A DNA stretch of 64,000 nucleotides from Shewanella sp. Choline-02u-19. GTDB lineage: Bacteria > Pseudomonadota > Gammaproteobacteria > Enterobacterales > Shewanellaceae. Both the position numbers and the translations under genes were made by a program. Under the pieces are notes generated by a model, which had not been told where the DNA came from, made no database searches, and saw only the letters and a list, made by a program, of their open reading frames with translations. Shown here one piece after another: positions 1-8,515 of this stretch. Positions within the stretch are counted from its first letter, which is position 1; every line of letters begins with the position of its first letter. The stretch is from positions 1,550,001 to 1,614,000 of the forward strand of contig NZ_PJBE01000013.1 of the NCBI RefSeq assembly GCF_002836205.1. Direction: 5' to 3'.

Positions 1-1014
1 TTATTGCTTAATCTATCGATTACCGCACCGCTTAAAAATGCGATTGCGGCGATGAAAGATATTGCACAAGGTGACGGTGATCTAACCAAAAGGTTACCCA
101 CAAAAGGTAAAGATGAGGTAGCAGAGCTAGCAGAGGCTTTTAATCTGTTTGTGATAAAGATTGCAGATACTGTTGCTCAACTACAACCGCTAGGAAAAAA
201 CCTAGATGATGATGCCACACGTTTACTTAATGCCGTAGAGGAGTCAAATAGCAGTGTTGATCATCTCCATCAAGAAACCAGCAGCGTTGCAACTGCAATC
301 AACGAGATGCTATCAACCACCCATGAGATGGCGACCAACACCAGTCAAGCCGCAGACGCCGCAAATAGTGTCAAACAGCAAGCCCAACTCAGCATGGAAA
401 AAATGGATAACACCCTCGATAATACGCAGCGATTAGTCGAAGAGTTAAAAACATCTGAACAGATAACCCACCATCTTGGCACGTCTTCAAAACAGATTGG
501 CAGCATATTAGATGTGATAAGAGGCATCGCCGATCAGACCAACCTGCTTGCGCTTAATGCCGCGATTGAAGCCGCCCGTGCCGGTGCGCACGGCAGAGGA
601 TTCGCTGTTGTTGCCGATGAGGTGCGTGCTTTAGCAAACCGAACTCAGGACTCTACCAATGAAATTCAAAAAATCATCACTGAGATCCAATCAGGCGTGA
701 GTTCGGTCGTCTCTAGTAACGAGCGTACACAACAACAATCTGAGCAAGTGCAGAGTCAAGCTAAGGGTGTGGGGGAATCACTAGCTGAAATTTTGGATCT
801 TATTGCTCATATCAGCGATATGAATACCCAGTTAGCCAGCGCAACAGAAGAGCAATCTCTGGTCACGGAAGAGATTAATCGCAATATATGCAGTATTACA
901 GAACTGACTGAAGTGTCAGTAAAGGCCAACGAAAGTAACCGCCATGCCGCAGTGTCATTACAATCGATTAGCAAAAACTCAGCCAAAACATTAAGCCAGT
1001 TTAAGGTCAGCTAA
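1..1014 (+). CDS. Methyl-accepting chemotaxis protein, 3' part (5' end outside window)
   Basis: This is the cytoplasmic part of a chemoreceptor that controls the CheA kinase. The reading frame is open to the left edge, so the sensor domain and membrane segments lie outside. Visible residues begin with a HAMP domain (roughly the first 60 codons, with the DGDLTKRLP and DEVAELAEAFN signatures). A long coiled-coil signalling domain follows. It carries the highly conserved hairpin tip (IADQTNLLALNAAIEAARAG, then GRGFAVVADEVRALA) that binds CheA and CheW. The protein ends FKVS, with no CheR-binding pentapeptide. A strong terminator follows. The ligand cannot be inferred. Confidence 0.95.
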   Translation, partial: LLLNLSITAPLKNAIAAMKDIAQGDGDLTKRLPTKGKDEVAELAEAFNLFVIKIADTVAQLQPLGKNLDDDATRLLNAVEESNSSVDHLHQETSSVATAINEMLSTTHEMATNTSQAADAANSVKQQAQLSMEKMDNTLDNTQRLVEELKTSEQITHHLGTSSKQIGSILDVIRGIADQTNLLALNAAIEAARAGAHGRGFAVVADEVRALANRTQDSTNEIQKIITEIQSGVSSVVSSNERTQQQSEQVQSQAKGVGESLAEILDLIAHISDMNTQLASATEEQSLVTEEINRNICSITELTEVSVKANESNRHAAVSLQSISKNSAKTLSQFKVS

Positions 1015-1030
1015 ACGCTTATCCACATTA

Positions 1031-1058
1031 AAAAAGGGGCATAATTTGCCCCTTTTTC
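1031..1058 (+). terminator. Rho-independent terminator after the chemoreceptor gene
   Basis: A perfect stem AAAAAGGGGC / GCCCCTTTTT has a 7-nt loop and ends in a T run. It starts 17 nt after the chemoreceptor stop codon. It also argues that the next gene starts downstream of it rather than inside it. Confidence 0.85.
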
Positions 1059-1120
1059 ATTATTCAAACTATGTTAAGCTAAATTCAATTCGGACGATCT
1101 ATCAATACGGAATTGAATTT

Positions 1121-1516
1121 ATGGCACGCATGACCTTAGCGATTCATCCGCAACTTTTTACTATTCATAGCCTTGCTCCTGACAGTATCGTACCGAGTGC
1201 GATTTTTCAGCAAGATATCTACTTTATCGGTAAAACGAGCGAAGAACTGTCAGTTGTCGTAATTTCAACATTCGAAATGGAAAGCCTAGAGCAGGAAAAC
1301 GGTTGGCGCTGTCTTGAAGTATTGGGCCCTTTAGGCTTTTCTATGACAGGCATATTATCGAGCGTATCAGGCGCATTGGCCGCAGAAAAAATTAGTATAT
1401 TTGCTATCTCTACATTCGATACCGACTATATTCTGGTAAAAAAAGACACCTTGGCCGAAGCCACAAAAGCACTCAAGAAAAAGAACTATCAAATCATTGA
1501 ACATCAGAGCAGATAA
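1121..1516 (+). CDS. ACT domain-containing protein
   Basis: A 131-residue protein with features of small two-ACT-domain proteins: MTLAIHPQLFTIHSL at the start, then FSMTGILSSVSGALAAEKISIFAISTFDTDYILVKK-type residues (positions about 75-110) typical of ACT ligand-binding folds. ACT domains usually bind amino acids and regulate enzymes or transcription, but no effector or catalytic partner is visible. The frame is open back to 1046, inside the preceding terminator hairpin, so ATG 1121 is preferred; ATG 1130 is an alternative. It lies 47 nt upstream of ptsH on the same strand, so co-transcription is possible. The function is unknown. Confidence 0.75.
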   Translation: MARMTLAIHPQLFTIHSLAPDSIVPSAIFQQDIYFIGKTSEELSVVVISTFEMESLEQENGWRCLEVLGPLGFSMTGILSSVSGALAAEKISIFAISTFDTDYILVKKDTLAEATKALKKKNYQIIEHQSR

Positions 1517-1563
1517 TCATCAGCTTATACAGCCGATTCTTAGCCTTTTAACGAGAAGATTAT

Positions 1564-1821
1564 ATGTACCAAAAAACCGTTACAATAACCGCTAAGCACG
1601 GTATACACACTCGACCTGCGGCACTATTAGTTAAAAAAGCCAAATCATTTGATTGCGATATCATCGTAGAATGTAACGGAAAACAGGCCAGTGCAAAAAG
1701 CCTTTTTAAGCTACAAACACTAGGGCTTTATTTCGGTATAGAAGTCAACGTTATCGCTGAAGGTGAACAAGCTCAGCAAGCAGTTGAAGAAGTTTCTGAA
1801 CTCCTTATTACACTTAGCTAA
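1564..1821 (+). CDS. ptsH: Phosphocarrier protein HPr
   Basis: HPr is the small cytoplasmic phosphocarrier of the phosphoenolpyruvate:sugar phosphotransferase system (PTS). It accepts phosphate from enzyme I and passes it to EIIA proteins. The 85-residue length is standard. The active-site histidine is H15 in HGIHTRP, and the regulatory-site serine S46 sits in SAKSLFKL. An AACGAGAAGA purine-rich stretch precedes the ATG. It is the first gene of ptsH-ptsI-crr; ptsI follows after 11 nt. Confidence 0.97.
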   Translation: MYQKTVTITAKHGIHTRPAALLVKKAKSFDCDIIVECNGKQASAKSLFKLQTLGLYFGIEVNVIAEGEQAQQAVEEVSELLITLS

Positions 1822-1832
1822 AAGGCTCCGTT

Positions 1833-3539
1833 ATGTCGATTAAAGGTATTGTTGTTTCATCAGGCGTCGCGTTCGGCCAAGCCCTACACCTCAATCTACA
1901 CCATGAAAAAATCGACTATCGACGTTTGTCCCCTGATAAAATCCCTAATGAACAACGAAAACTAGCATTAGCATTCAATAAGCAAAAAAGTCATTTAGCA
2001 GAGATACTAGCCAAGCTTAAGGTCGGTTCTGAGCATTATGATCTGATTGAAGCTGATTTACTCTTTCTTGATGATGATTCGCTCCTAGAGGTCGTCGTAA
2101 ATGAAATTCGCCAGCTACAAATTAACGCAGCGGTGGCCATTGAGAGAGTATTTTCCCATCAAGCTTCGGTGATTGAACAACTAGAAGACCCCTATTTAGC
2201 CAATAGAGCACAGGATGTTTTGTGTTTAGCGAGTCGCTTAATCGCCAGACTCAGCGGCGCACAGCATCTGGACCTCAGCCAGTTAACTACGCCAACCGTT
2301 ATTTTGGCCCATGATCTCACCCCTGCTGAATTCGCCATGCTACCGCTACAACACATAACAGGCTTGGTGCTTAACACCGGTGGGTTAACAAGCCATACTG
2401 CGATTTTGGCACGCAGCGCTGGGATCCCAGCGCTGTTAAGTTGCCAATTTGAACGGTCACAAATTAACGATGGCGACGCCGTCGTACTCAACGCTATCGA
2501 CGGCGAGCTGCATCTAAACCCCACCGCTGACATCATCGAAAGACTGACCCAACTGCGCCAACAAGATGAAGCGCACAAACAGCAACTCTTGCTGCTTAAA
2601 GATCTCCCCGCTCAGACCCTCGACGGGCACTGTGTGGGATTACTGGCTAATGTGGGCAGTTTAAATGAAATAAGCCATCTCACCGATGTTGGCGCTGAAG
2701 GGATCGGGCTCTTTAGAACCGAGTTCATGCTAATGAATACCATGACTATTCCACAGGAGAAAATACAGTACCACTTCTATTGCGATGCGCTTCAGCTCAT
2801 GGATGGAAAGCCCTTTACCATACGTACCCTCGATGTGGGCGCTGATAAAGAGTTACCCTGCTTAAATCCAGCTTGTGAAGATAACCCCGCCCTAGGCATC
2901 AGAGGCATTCGATATACCTTCGCACATCCTGAAATCCTGGTCACCCAGCTAAAAGCCATTTTGCGTGCTGCGAACCACGGACCTATTCGGTTGATGTTTC
3001 CTATGATCAACCAAGTCGAAGAGCTAGACACACTTTTTGAATTGATTGAACAATGTAAAAGCAGCTTAAACGAAGAAGAAAAAGGCTACGGTGAACTGAG
3101 TTACGGAATCGTCGTTGAGACACCTGCCGCGGTGATAAACCTTGCATCAATGCTGCCTAGGCTCGACTTCATCAGCATTGGTACTAATGATTTAACACAA
3201 TATGCAATGGCGGCTGACAGAACAAATCCGCAACTGACACGGGATTACCCTTCACTTTCACCTGCCATTTTAACCTTGGTTCAAATGAGTATTGATACTG
3301 CCAAGCAACATAATGTCAAAGTCTCTCTTTGTGGCGAACTGGCCAGCGACCCTATTGTTGCACCTTTACTTGTGGGAATGGGTATTGATGAACTCAGTGT
3401 CAATCTAGTCTCATTATTGGAAGTCAAATCGGCGATAAGAGCCAGCAGTTACTCATCTTGCTTAGAGATGGCCAAACAGGCACAAAAGATAGAAAGAATC
3501 GAAGAATTAAATCTTTATCTAACAGGTCTTAGTTTATAG
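1833..3539 (+). CDS. ptsI: PTS enzyme I (phosphoenolpyruvate-protein phosphotransferase)
   Basis: Enzyme I autophosphorylates from phosphoenolpyruvate and donates phosphate to HPr. At 568 residues it is close to the usual 570-575. The phosphorylated histidine is H188 in GGLTSHTAILARSAG. The C-terminal PEP-binding barrel carries the FRTEFMLM and GIRGIRY motifs, and the catalytic cysteine is C500 in SLCGELASDP. The ATG follows an AAAAGG ribosome-binding site just after ptsH. It is central to carbohydrate uptake and carbon-source signalling. Confidence 0.97.
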   Translation: MSIKGIVVSSGVAFGQALHLNLHHEKIDYRRLSPDKIPNEQRKLALAFNKQKSHLAEILAKLKVGSEHYDLIEADLLFLDDDSLLEVVVNEIRQLQINAAVAIERVFSHQASVIEQLEDPYLANRAQDVLCLASRLIARLSGAQHLDLSQLTTPTVILAHDLTPAEFAMLPLQHITGLVLNTGGLTSHTAILARSAGIPALLSCQFERSQINDGDAVVLNAIDGELHLNPTADIIERLTQLRQQDEAHKQQLLLLKDLPAQTLDGHCVGLLANVGSLNEISHLTDVGAEGIGLFRTEFMLMNTMTIPQEKIQYHFYCDALQLMDGKPFTIRTLDVGADKELPCLNPACEDNPALGIRGIRYTFAHPEILVTQLKAILRAANHGPIRLMFPMINQVEELDTLFELIEQCKSSLNEEEKGYGELSYGIVVETPAAVINLASMLPRLDFISIGTNDLTQYAMAADRTNPQLTRDYPSLSPAILTLVQMSIDTAKQHNVKVSLCGELASDPIVAPLLVGMGIDELSVNLVSLLEVKSAIRASSYSSCLEMAKQAQKIERIEELNLYLTGLSL

Positions 3540-3595
3540 AGATATAATAAATGCAGTCTAATTTGAATATTATAATGATTCCAAGGGGCAAATAA

Positions 3596-4105
3596 ATGGG
3601 ATTTTTAAGCCGCATTAGACGTCTTGTTTCCGGACAAACAGACATCGCGGGCAGTGTAAATGTATATGCACCCGTTTCTGGCAAAATTGTTGCGATCGAG
3701 AAAGTACCCGACGCTGTATTCTCTGAAAAAATTGTCGGGGATGGATTAGCCATCGCACCAACAGGCCAGCATATTGTTGCGCCGATAGATGGAACCATAG
3801 GCAAAATTTTTGAAACCAACCATGCCTTTAGCATTGAATCGCCGCAAGGATTAGAGATTTTTGTTCATTTTGGGATAGGCACTGTAGAGCTTAGGGGGAA
3901 CGGTTTTAAACGTCTCGCTGAAGAGGGCCAAGAAGTCAAAATGGGCGAGCCTATCTTAGAGTTCGATATTGAATATCTAAAAGAGCATGCCGATAGCCTA
4001 TTGACACCGGTGCTTATCGCCAACATGGAAGACGTGAAAGGTTTGGATAAAAAACAGGGGACCTTAGAAGCGGGTAAAGACATTATTTTTTCCGCCATAC
4101 TTTAA
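3596..4105 (+). CDS. crr: PTS EIIA-Glc component
   Basis: EIIA-Glc is the cytoplasmic phosphoprotein that relays phosphate to membrane sugar permeases. In its two phosphorylation states it regulates adenylate cyclase and non-PTS permeases. It has 169 residues, the normal length. The active-site histidines are H76 (TNHAFSI) and H91 (IFVHFGIGTVEL). An AAGGGG ribosome-binding site precedes the ATG. It closes the ptsH-ptsI-crr operon and is followed by a strong terminator. Confidence 0.97.
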   Translation: MGFLSRIRRLVSGQTDIAGSVNVYAPVSGKIVAIEKVPDAVFSEKIVGDGLAIAPTGQHIVAPIDGTIGKIFETNHAFSIESPQGLEIFVHFGIGTVELRGNGFKRLAEEGQEVKMGEPILEFDIEYLKEHADSLLTPVLIANMEDVKGLDKKQGTLEAGKDIIFSAIL

Positions 4106-4127
4106 GCTAATGGTTCGTTTCACATAA

Positions 4128-4157
4128 CAAAAGCCGAATGCAATCATTCGGCTTTTG
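4128..4157 (+). terminator. Terminator of the ptsHI-crr operon
   Basis: A perfect 13-bp stem (CAAAAGCCGAATG / CATTCGGCTTTTG) with a 4-nt loop lies 22 nt after the crr stop. It has T-rich flanks on both strands. Confidence 0.85.
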
Positions 4158-4318
4158 TTGCTTACATGTAATGTTTCCTAATCATGTTTATCACATATCA
4201 GCGCCAATAAGTTGAATAAAACTCAATAACCCCAAGCAGAGCTATTTCTTCCTTGAGGCTTTACAAAACCAATGACACAATGAGATTCACTAATAAAATT
4301 AATAATGGAGTACCCGCT

Positions 4319-4663
4319 TTGACACTTTTCGGCATTAAGAATTGCGACACCGTACGTAAAGCCCGTAAATGGCTAGAACAAAATAATCTTAGCGTTGATT
4401 TTCATGATTTTCGTGAACATGGGCTCACTGCCGAGCAAGTCGAAGAATGGGTCGCTGTCGTTGGATGGGAAACTTTATTTAATAAACGTAGCACCAGTTT
4501 TAGAAATTTAACTGACACCGAAAAAAATGACATTAATGAAAAGAAAGCTATCGCGCTAATGGTCCTTTATCCCACATTAATCAAACGCCCTGTACTCGTC
4601 AACGGCAGCAAGGTTAATGTCGGATTCAAAGAAGCTGAATATAAAGCGTGGTTTAGTCTATGA
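4319..4663 (+). CDS. yffB: ArsC/Spx-family protein YffB
   Basis: A thioredoxin-fold protein of the ArsC/Spx family. It begins MTLFGIKNCDTVRKARKWLE, closely matching E. coli YffB. The single Cys of NCDT is at the position of the arsenate reductase active-site Cys. IKRPVL is the conserved arginine motif. Its substrate is not established; a GSH-dependent thiol reductase role has been suggested. The frame is open from 4253, but the TTG at 4319 is the likely start: it follows GGAG at 8-nt spacing and gives the usual family N-terminus and length (114 residues). Its stop overlaps the dapE ATG by 4 nt, the same yffB-dapE pairing as in E. coli. Confidence 0.85.
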   Translation: MTLFGIKNCDTVRKARKWLEQNNLSVDFHDFREHGLTAEQVEEWVAVVGWETLFNKRSTSFRNLTDTEKNDINEKKAIALMVLYPTLIKRPVLVNGSKVNVGFKEAEYKAWFSL

Positions 4664-5805
4664 GCCAACCTAAAGATTCTTTAGTACTGGCATTGGCAAA
4701 AGATTTAATCTCTCGTCCATCCGTTACGCCGCTAGATGAAGGTTGCCAAACCTTGATGGCTACAAGACTCGCTGCTGCAGGTTTTAACATTGAAGATATG
4801 GTGTTCGAAGACACCACGAACATGTGGGCTCGAAAAGGCACCCAAGACCCTGTTTTCTGTTTCGCTGGCCATACTGATGTGGTCCCCGTTGGCGATCTCA
4901 ACCGTTGGCACACGCCACCTTTTGAGCCTGTCGTCATTGATGATTACCTGCATGGACGCGGCGCAGCAGATATGAAAGGCTCACTTGCGGCAATGGTCGT
5001 TGCTACTGAACGGTTTGTTAAAAACCATCCCGACCATAATGGCTCAATCGCCTTTCTTATCACGAGCGACGAAGAGGGGCCCTTTATTAATGGCACCACT
5101 CGAGTTATTGATACCTTAGAAGAGCGTAATGAAAAAATCACTTGGTCATTAGTCGGTGAGCCATCATCAACGCATAAACTGGGTGACATTGTTAAAAATG
5201 GACGCCGTGGAAGCTTAACAGGCAACCTCACCATCAATGGGGTCCAAGGACACGTCGCGTACCCTCACCTTGCTGACAACCCTATTCACAAAGCGGCACC
5301 AGTGCTCGATGAATTAGCCCGGATGAAGTGGGACAATGGCAATGCGTTTTTCCCGCCTACCAGCTTTCAAATCGCTAACATCAATGGCGGCACAGGCGCA
5401 TCAAACGTTATTCCAGGTGCGCTAGAGGTCATGTTTAACTTTAGGTACTCTACTGAAGTCACCGCTGATATATTGATCGAACGAGTGCTTAACATACTCG
5501 ACGCACATGGACTGGATTATGATATAAACTGGATATTCAATGGCCTACCATTCTTAACGGGTGATGGACCACTGCTTGATGCGACACGCGATGCGATTAA
5601 GAAAGTCACCGGTTTAGATACTGATCCTCAGACATCAGGTGGAACTTCCGATGGCCGCTTTATTGCGCCAACGGGGGCACAAGTGCTGGAATTGGGGCCT
5701 GTCAACGCAACGATTCACAAAGTGAATGAATGCGTTAAAGTTACCGACCTTGAGCAACTAGCTCTGTGTTATGAAGCCATTTTGGAAAATCTGTTGTGCC
5801 AATAG
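4660..5805 (+). CDS. dapE: Succinyl-diaminopimelate desuccinylase
   Basis: DapE hydrolyses N-succinyl-LL-diaminopimelate to LL-diaminopimelate and succinate, in the lysine and peptidoglycan precursor pathway. It is an M20-family dinuclear zinc enzyme. The expected metal and catalytic residues are visible: H71 and D73 (AGHTDVVP), D104 (GRGAADMKG), E138/E139 (SDEEGP), E167 (VGEPSS) and H353 (IHKVNE). Its 381 residues are typical. It is translationally coupled to yffB (ATGA overlap) and overlaps the next gene by 10 nt. DapA of the same pathway lies 12 kb away. Confidence 0.96.
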   Translation: MSQPKDSLVLALAKDLISRPSVTPLDEGCQTLMATRLAAAGFNIEDMVFEDTTNMWARKGTQDPVFCFAGHTDVVPVGDLNRWHTPPFEPVVIDDYLHGRGAADMKGSLAAMVVATERFVKNHPDHNGSIAFLITSDEEGPFINGTTRVIDTLEERNEKITWSLVGEPSSTHKLGDIVKNGRRGSLTGNLTINGVQGHVAYPHLADNPIHKAAPVLDELARMKWDNGNAFFPPTSFQIANINGGTGASNVIPGALEVMFNFRYSTEVTADILIERVLNILDAHGLDYDINWIFNGLPFLTGDGPLLDATRDAIKKVTGLDTDPQTSGGTSDGRFIAPTGAQVLELGPVNATIHKVNECVKVTDLEQLALCYEAILENLLCQ

Positions 5806-6473
5806 CAGCCCCTCACCTTTATGGACTCAGCAGTGCTCATTTAATTGAGTGCTCCGGTTACCTCCTTGAGCAAGAAACCGCACACGCATTTGCTCAAATG
5901 CGCACCGCTGCTGAAAAAGAAGGTATTGCGATAGAGATATGCTCTGCTTTTCGAGATTTTGATCGACAACAGTTAATTTGGAATGCAAAAGCCAGTGGCA
6001 CTCGCACATTACTCAACAAAGACGCTCAGCCAGTCGACATCGGCGGTAAAACTGCAGAGCAGATTATCGCGCTAATACTGCTATGGTCTGCACTACCTGG
6101 GACCTCAAGACATCATTGGGGTACTGATATCGATATTTTTGATAGTAACAAGATATCAAAGCATGATTTACAGCTAATTCCGCAGGAGTATCAACTGAAT
6201 GGGCCCTGCTATACCTTGAGTTTGTGGTTAACTAACAATGCTCAACGTTTTGGCTTTTACTTGCCTTTTCAACAAGGCTTGAGTGGTGTCAGTGCTGAAC
6301 CATGGCATCTTAGTTATTATCCGGTATCTAAGCACTACGTGGATGCGTTCAATGTAGAGACCTTAGCCGATATCCTGCAACACTCGTCGGTATTATATAA
6401 AGCACAAGTTCTAGATAAGTTAGACGCGTTAACCCGAGAATATGTTTACCGTGTCGCGCCAGTCCCGCTATAA
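5796..6473 (+). CDS. M15-family D-alanyl-D-alanine carboxypeptidase-like protein (VanY type)
   Basis: A 225-residue zinc peptidase of the VanY/DacB M15 family, expected to trim D-Ala from peptidoglycan peptides. The zinc-site signature SxHxxGxxxD is present as S104-R-H106-H-W-G109-T-D-I-D113. The second signature is E168-P-W-H171. SAFRDFDRQQLIW (from S50) is the conserved family segment. The GTG start at 5796 lies inside the end of dapE and is preceded by a GGAAA stretch, so expression is probably coupled to dapE. No signal peptide or membrane segment is seen at the N-terminus, which is unusual for a periplasmic wall enzyme; a cytoplasmic or recycling role is possible. Confidence 0.8.
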   Translation: MPIAAPHLYGLSSAHLIECSGYLLEQETAHAFAQMRTAAEKEGIAIEICSAFRDFDRQQLIWNAKASGTRTLLNKDAQPVDIGGKTAEQIIALILLWSALPGTSRHHWGTDIDIFDSNKISKHDLQLIPQEYQLNGPCYTLSLWLTNNAQRFGFYLPFQQGLSGVSAEPWHLSYYPVSKHYVDAFNVETLADILQHSSVLYKAQVLDKLDALTREYVYRVAPVPL

Positions 6474-6524
6474 TCAAGTATCGAAATTAACAACAAATAA
6501 ATTCACAATGACAGAGAATAATCC

Positions 6525-7355
6525 GTGAAAAATCTAGATTTTGCCACTCATAGACAGCAATACACTATCGATAATAAAGCCATTAGCTATATTGATATCG
6601 GCCAAGGCCCTGTGCTTTTGTTTGGGCACAGCTACCTGTGGGATGCGCAAATGTGGGCGCCACAGATTGAACTTTTGAGCCAACAATATCGTTGTATCGT
6701 TCCCGATTTATGGGGTCATGGTTTATCAACAGATATGCCAGCTCAATGCCGTAACTTACGCGATGTTTCAGCTCAAATGCTGTCCCTAATGGATTCGTTA
6801 GATATCGGAGACTTTTCGGTTATCGGTTTATCTGTCGGTGCTATGTGGGGTGCAGAATTAGCGCTACTTGCGCCAACCCGCGTCAAACGTTTGGTCATGC
6901 TCAATAGCTTTATTGGCTTTGAACCAGAGATCACCCGCGACAAATACTACGCTATGCTTGACGTCATAAAGCATGAAAAAGGTATTTCCCCAGCGCTACG
7001 AGCCACTATAATTCCGTTGTTTTTTGCGGATAATCCTAATCAATTACTGGTTGATAAGTTTGAATTAATACTCGCCAATATCAGCAGCGAGCAAATCGAT
7101 AGCCTATTCCGTTTAGGAAAGATGATTTTCGGCCGACGAGATACTCTGGAACAAGTGGAAGAACTGACGTTGCCCTGTTTGATTATGGCTGGGGTGCAAG
7201 ATAAAGCACGTTCGGTATTAGAGAGTTACCTGATGCACGATGCCATTGATGGCAGTAAGTTTATCCATATACCCGATGCGGGGCATATATCGACGTTAGA
7301 GCAAGCTGAATTTGTTAATCAGCACCTAACTGAATTTCTCTCTGCTACAAATTAG
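6525..7355 (+). CDS. Alpha/beta hydrolase
   Basis: A 276-residue alpha/beta-hydrolase-fold enzyme with a complete apparent catalytic triad: S103 in the nucleophile elbow GLSVG, D226 (GVQDKA) and H254 (DAGHIS). The oxyanion-hole region is LLFGHSYLW, with a second signature PDLWGHGLS. It resembles small esterases and lactonases, but the substrate cannot be deduced. It starts with GTG at 6525. It lies 51 nt after the M15 peptidase gene and may be in the same transcript. No signal peptide is visible. Confidence 0.8.
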   Translation: MKNLDFATHRQQYTIDNKAISYIDIGQGPVLLFGHSYLWDAQMWAPQIELLSQQYRCIVPDLWGHGLSTDMPAQCRNLRDVSAQMLSLMDSLDIGDFSVIGLSVGAMWGAELALLAPTRVKRLVMLNSFIGFEPEITRDKYYAMLDVIKHEKGISPALRATIIPLFFADNPNQLLVDKFELILANISSEQIDSLFRLGKMIFGRRDTLEQVEELTLPCLIMAGVQDKARSVLESYLMHDAIDGSKFIHIPDAGHISTLEQAEFVNQHLTEFLSATN

Positions 7356-7550
7356 CTAGAAATGAAACAAACTAAACATACATTACTGTCACGTAACATT
7401 ATTTAACAACCAGTTAAGGTTTGTGTTCTACTATTTTACTGATCGTTAGGGCACAAACAACCATGACTGAATAGACCAGCAAGGCAATCAATTGATGATA
7501 TCCTTACCCTGCATCACCGTTCTAGTTAACTGACTGAAAATAAGAGCAGA

Positions 7551-8165
7551 ATGAAATTACTAAAACCGCTTTTTGATAATAATAGACGCTGGGCTGGTCG
7601 CATACTCAAAGAAGACCCCAAATTTTTTGAGCAATTAGCCAAACAGCAAAACCCTGAGTACTTATGGATTGGTTGTTCTGATAGCAGAGTCCCTTCTAAT
7701 CAGATCATTGATTTAATGCCTGGCGAAGTATTTGTTCATCGTAATATTGCCAACATGGTGATCCATACAGATCTTAACTGCCTTTCGGTACTTCAATATG
7801 CTGTCGATGTGTTAAAAGTTAAACATATCATGGTCGTAGGGCATTATGGTTGCGGTGGGGTAAAGGCTGCAATGGGCACAGAAAGGCTTGGGTTAATTGA
7901 TAATTGGTTAGGTCACATACGAGACATTCATCGTCTGCATAAAGACACATTATCCAAAATGGATGAAGCGGAACGTTTTGACCGTTTGTGTGAGCTTAAT
8001 GTAATGGAACAGGTGGATAACGTTTGCAGCACCACTATAGTGCAAGAGGCATGGCATCGTGGCCAAGAAGTGGCCATTCATGGTTGGATATACAGTGTCG
8101 AAAACGGCCTACTCTCTGATCTTGATGTGACAATAAACAAAGAAAGCGAGCTTAATAAAGACTAA
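7551..8165 (+). CDS. can: Beta-class carbonic anhydrase
   Basis: It interconverts CO2 and bicarbonate in the cytoplasm, supplying bicarbonate for biosynthesis. The zinc ligands sit at exactly the E. coli Can positions: C42, D44 (GCSDSRVPSN), H98 and C101 (VGHYGCGGV). R46 of the D-R dyad is present. The 204-residue length is normal. It has its own upstream intergenic region of 195 nt and a terminator-like hairpin downstream, so it is probably monocistronic. Confidence 0.95.
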   Translation: MKLLKPLFDNNRRWAGRILKEDPKFFEQLAKQQNPEYLWIGCSDSRVPSNQIIDLMPGEVFVHRNIANMVIHTDLNCLSVLQYAVDVLKVKHIMVVGHYGCGGVKAAMGTERLGLIDNWLGHIRDIHRLHKDTLSKMDEAERFDRLCELNVMEQVDNVCSTTIVQEAWHRGQEVAIHGWIYSVENGLLSDLDVTINKESELNKD

Positions 8166-8184
8166 GTAGCTTCTATATAAATAC

Positions 8185-8217
8185 AGGCTATCAGCGCTTT
8201 AGAGTCGATAGCCTTTG
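8185..8217 (+). terminator. Probable terminator after can
   Basis: The stem AGGCTATC / GATAGCCT has a 14-nt loop and a short TTTGTT tail. It begins 20 nt after the can stop. The T run is weak. Confidence 0.5.
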
Positions 8218-8515
8218 TTATACTAAGTGAGTCAATGCATTAGCCAAATCCACCGTTCTAGTCGATTTATCCAATGGTCGTTCCCTAAATTAACAGACTT
8301 TTTTATTGCCCTACTTCCTTCGACTAAACCGCGTAATTGAGACTCCCGATAACCAAACAAGCATACTCGTATTTCAGAAACCGCCGTTATTGCGTGTAAT
8401 TCGTATTAATCGATAGAAAATTGCTAAGAAATCTCGCAGTTACCCCCATATCACAGTTATAATCCATTAGTTATTTTTAGCGCTTATGAGCGCAGTAAAT
8501 TCTAAGGAAATGTCC
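8218..8515 (+). other. Intergenic region upstream of kdnA
   Basis: About 300 nt without a convincing ORF. A TATAAT hexamer at 8458-8463 is a candidate -10 for kdnA, but no good -35 stands at the right distance. No operator could be recognised. Confidence 0.4.
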
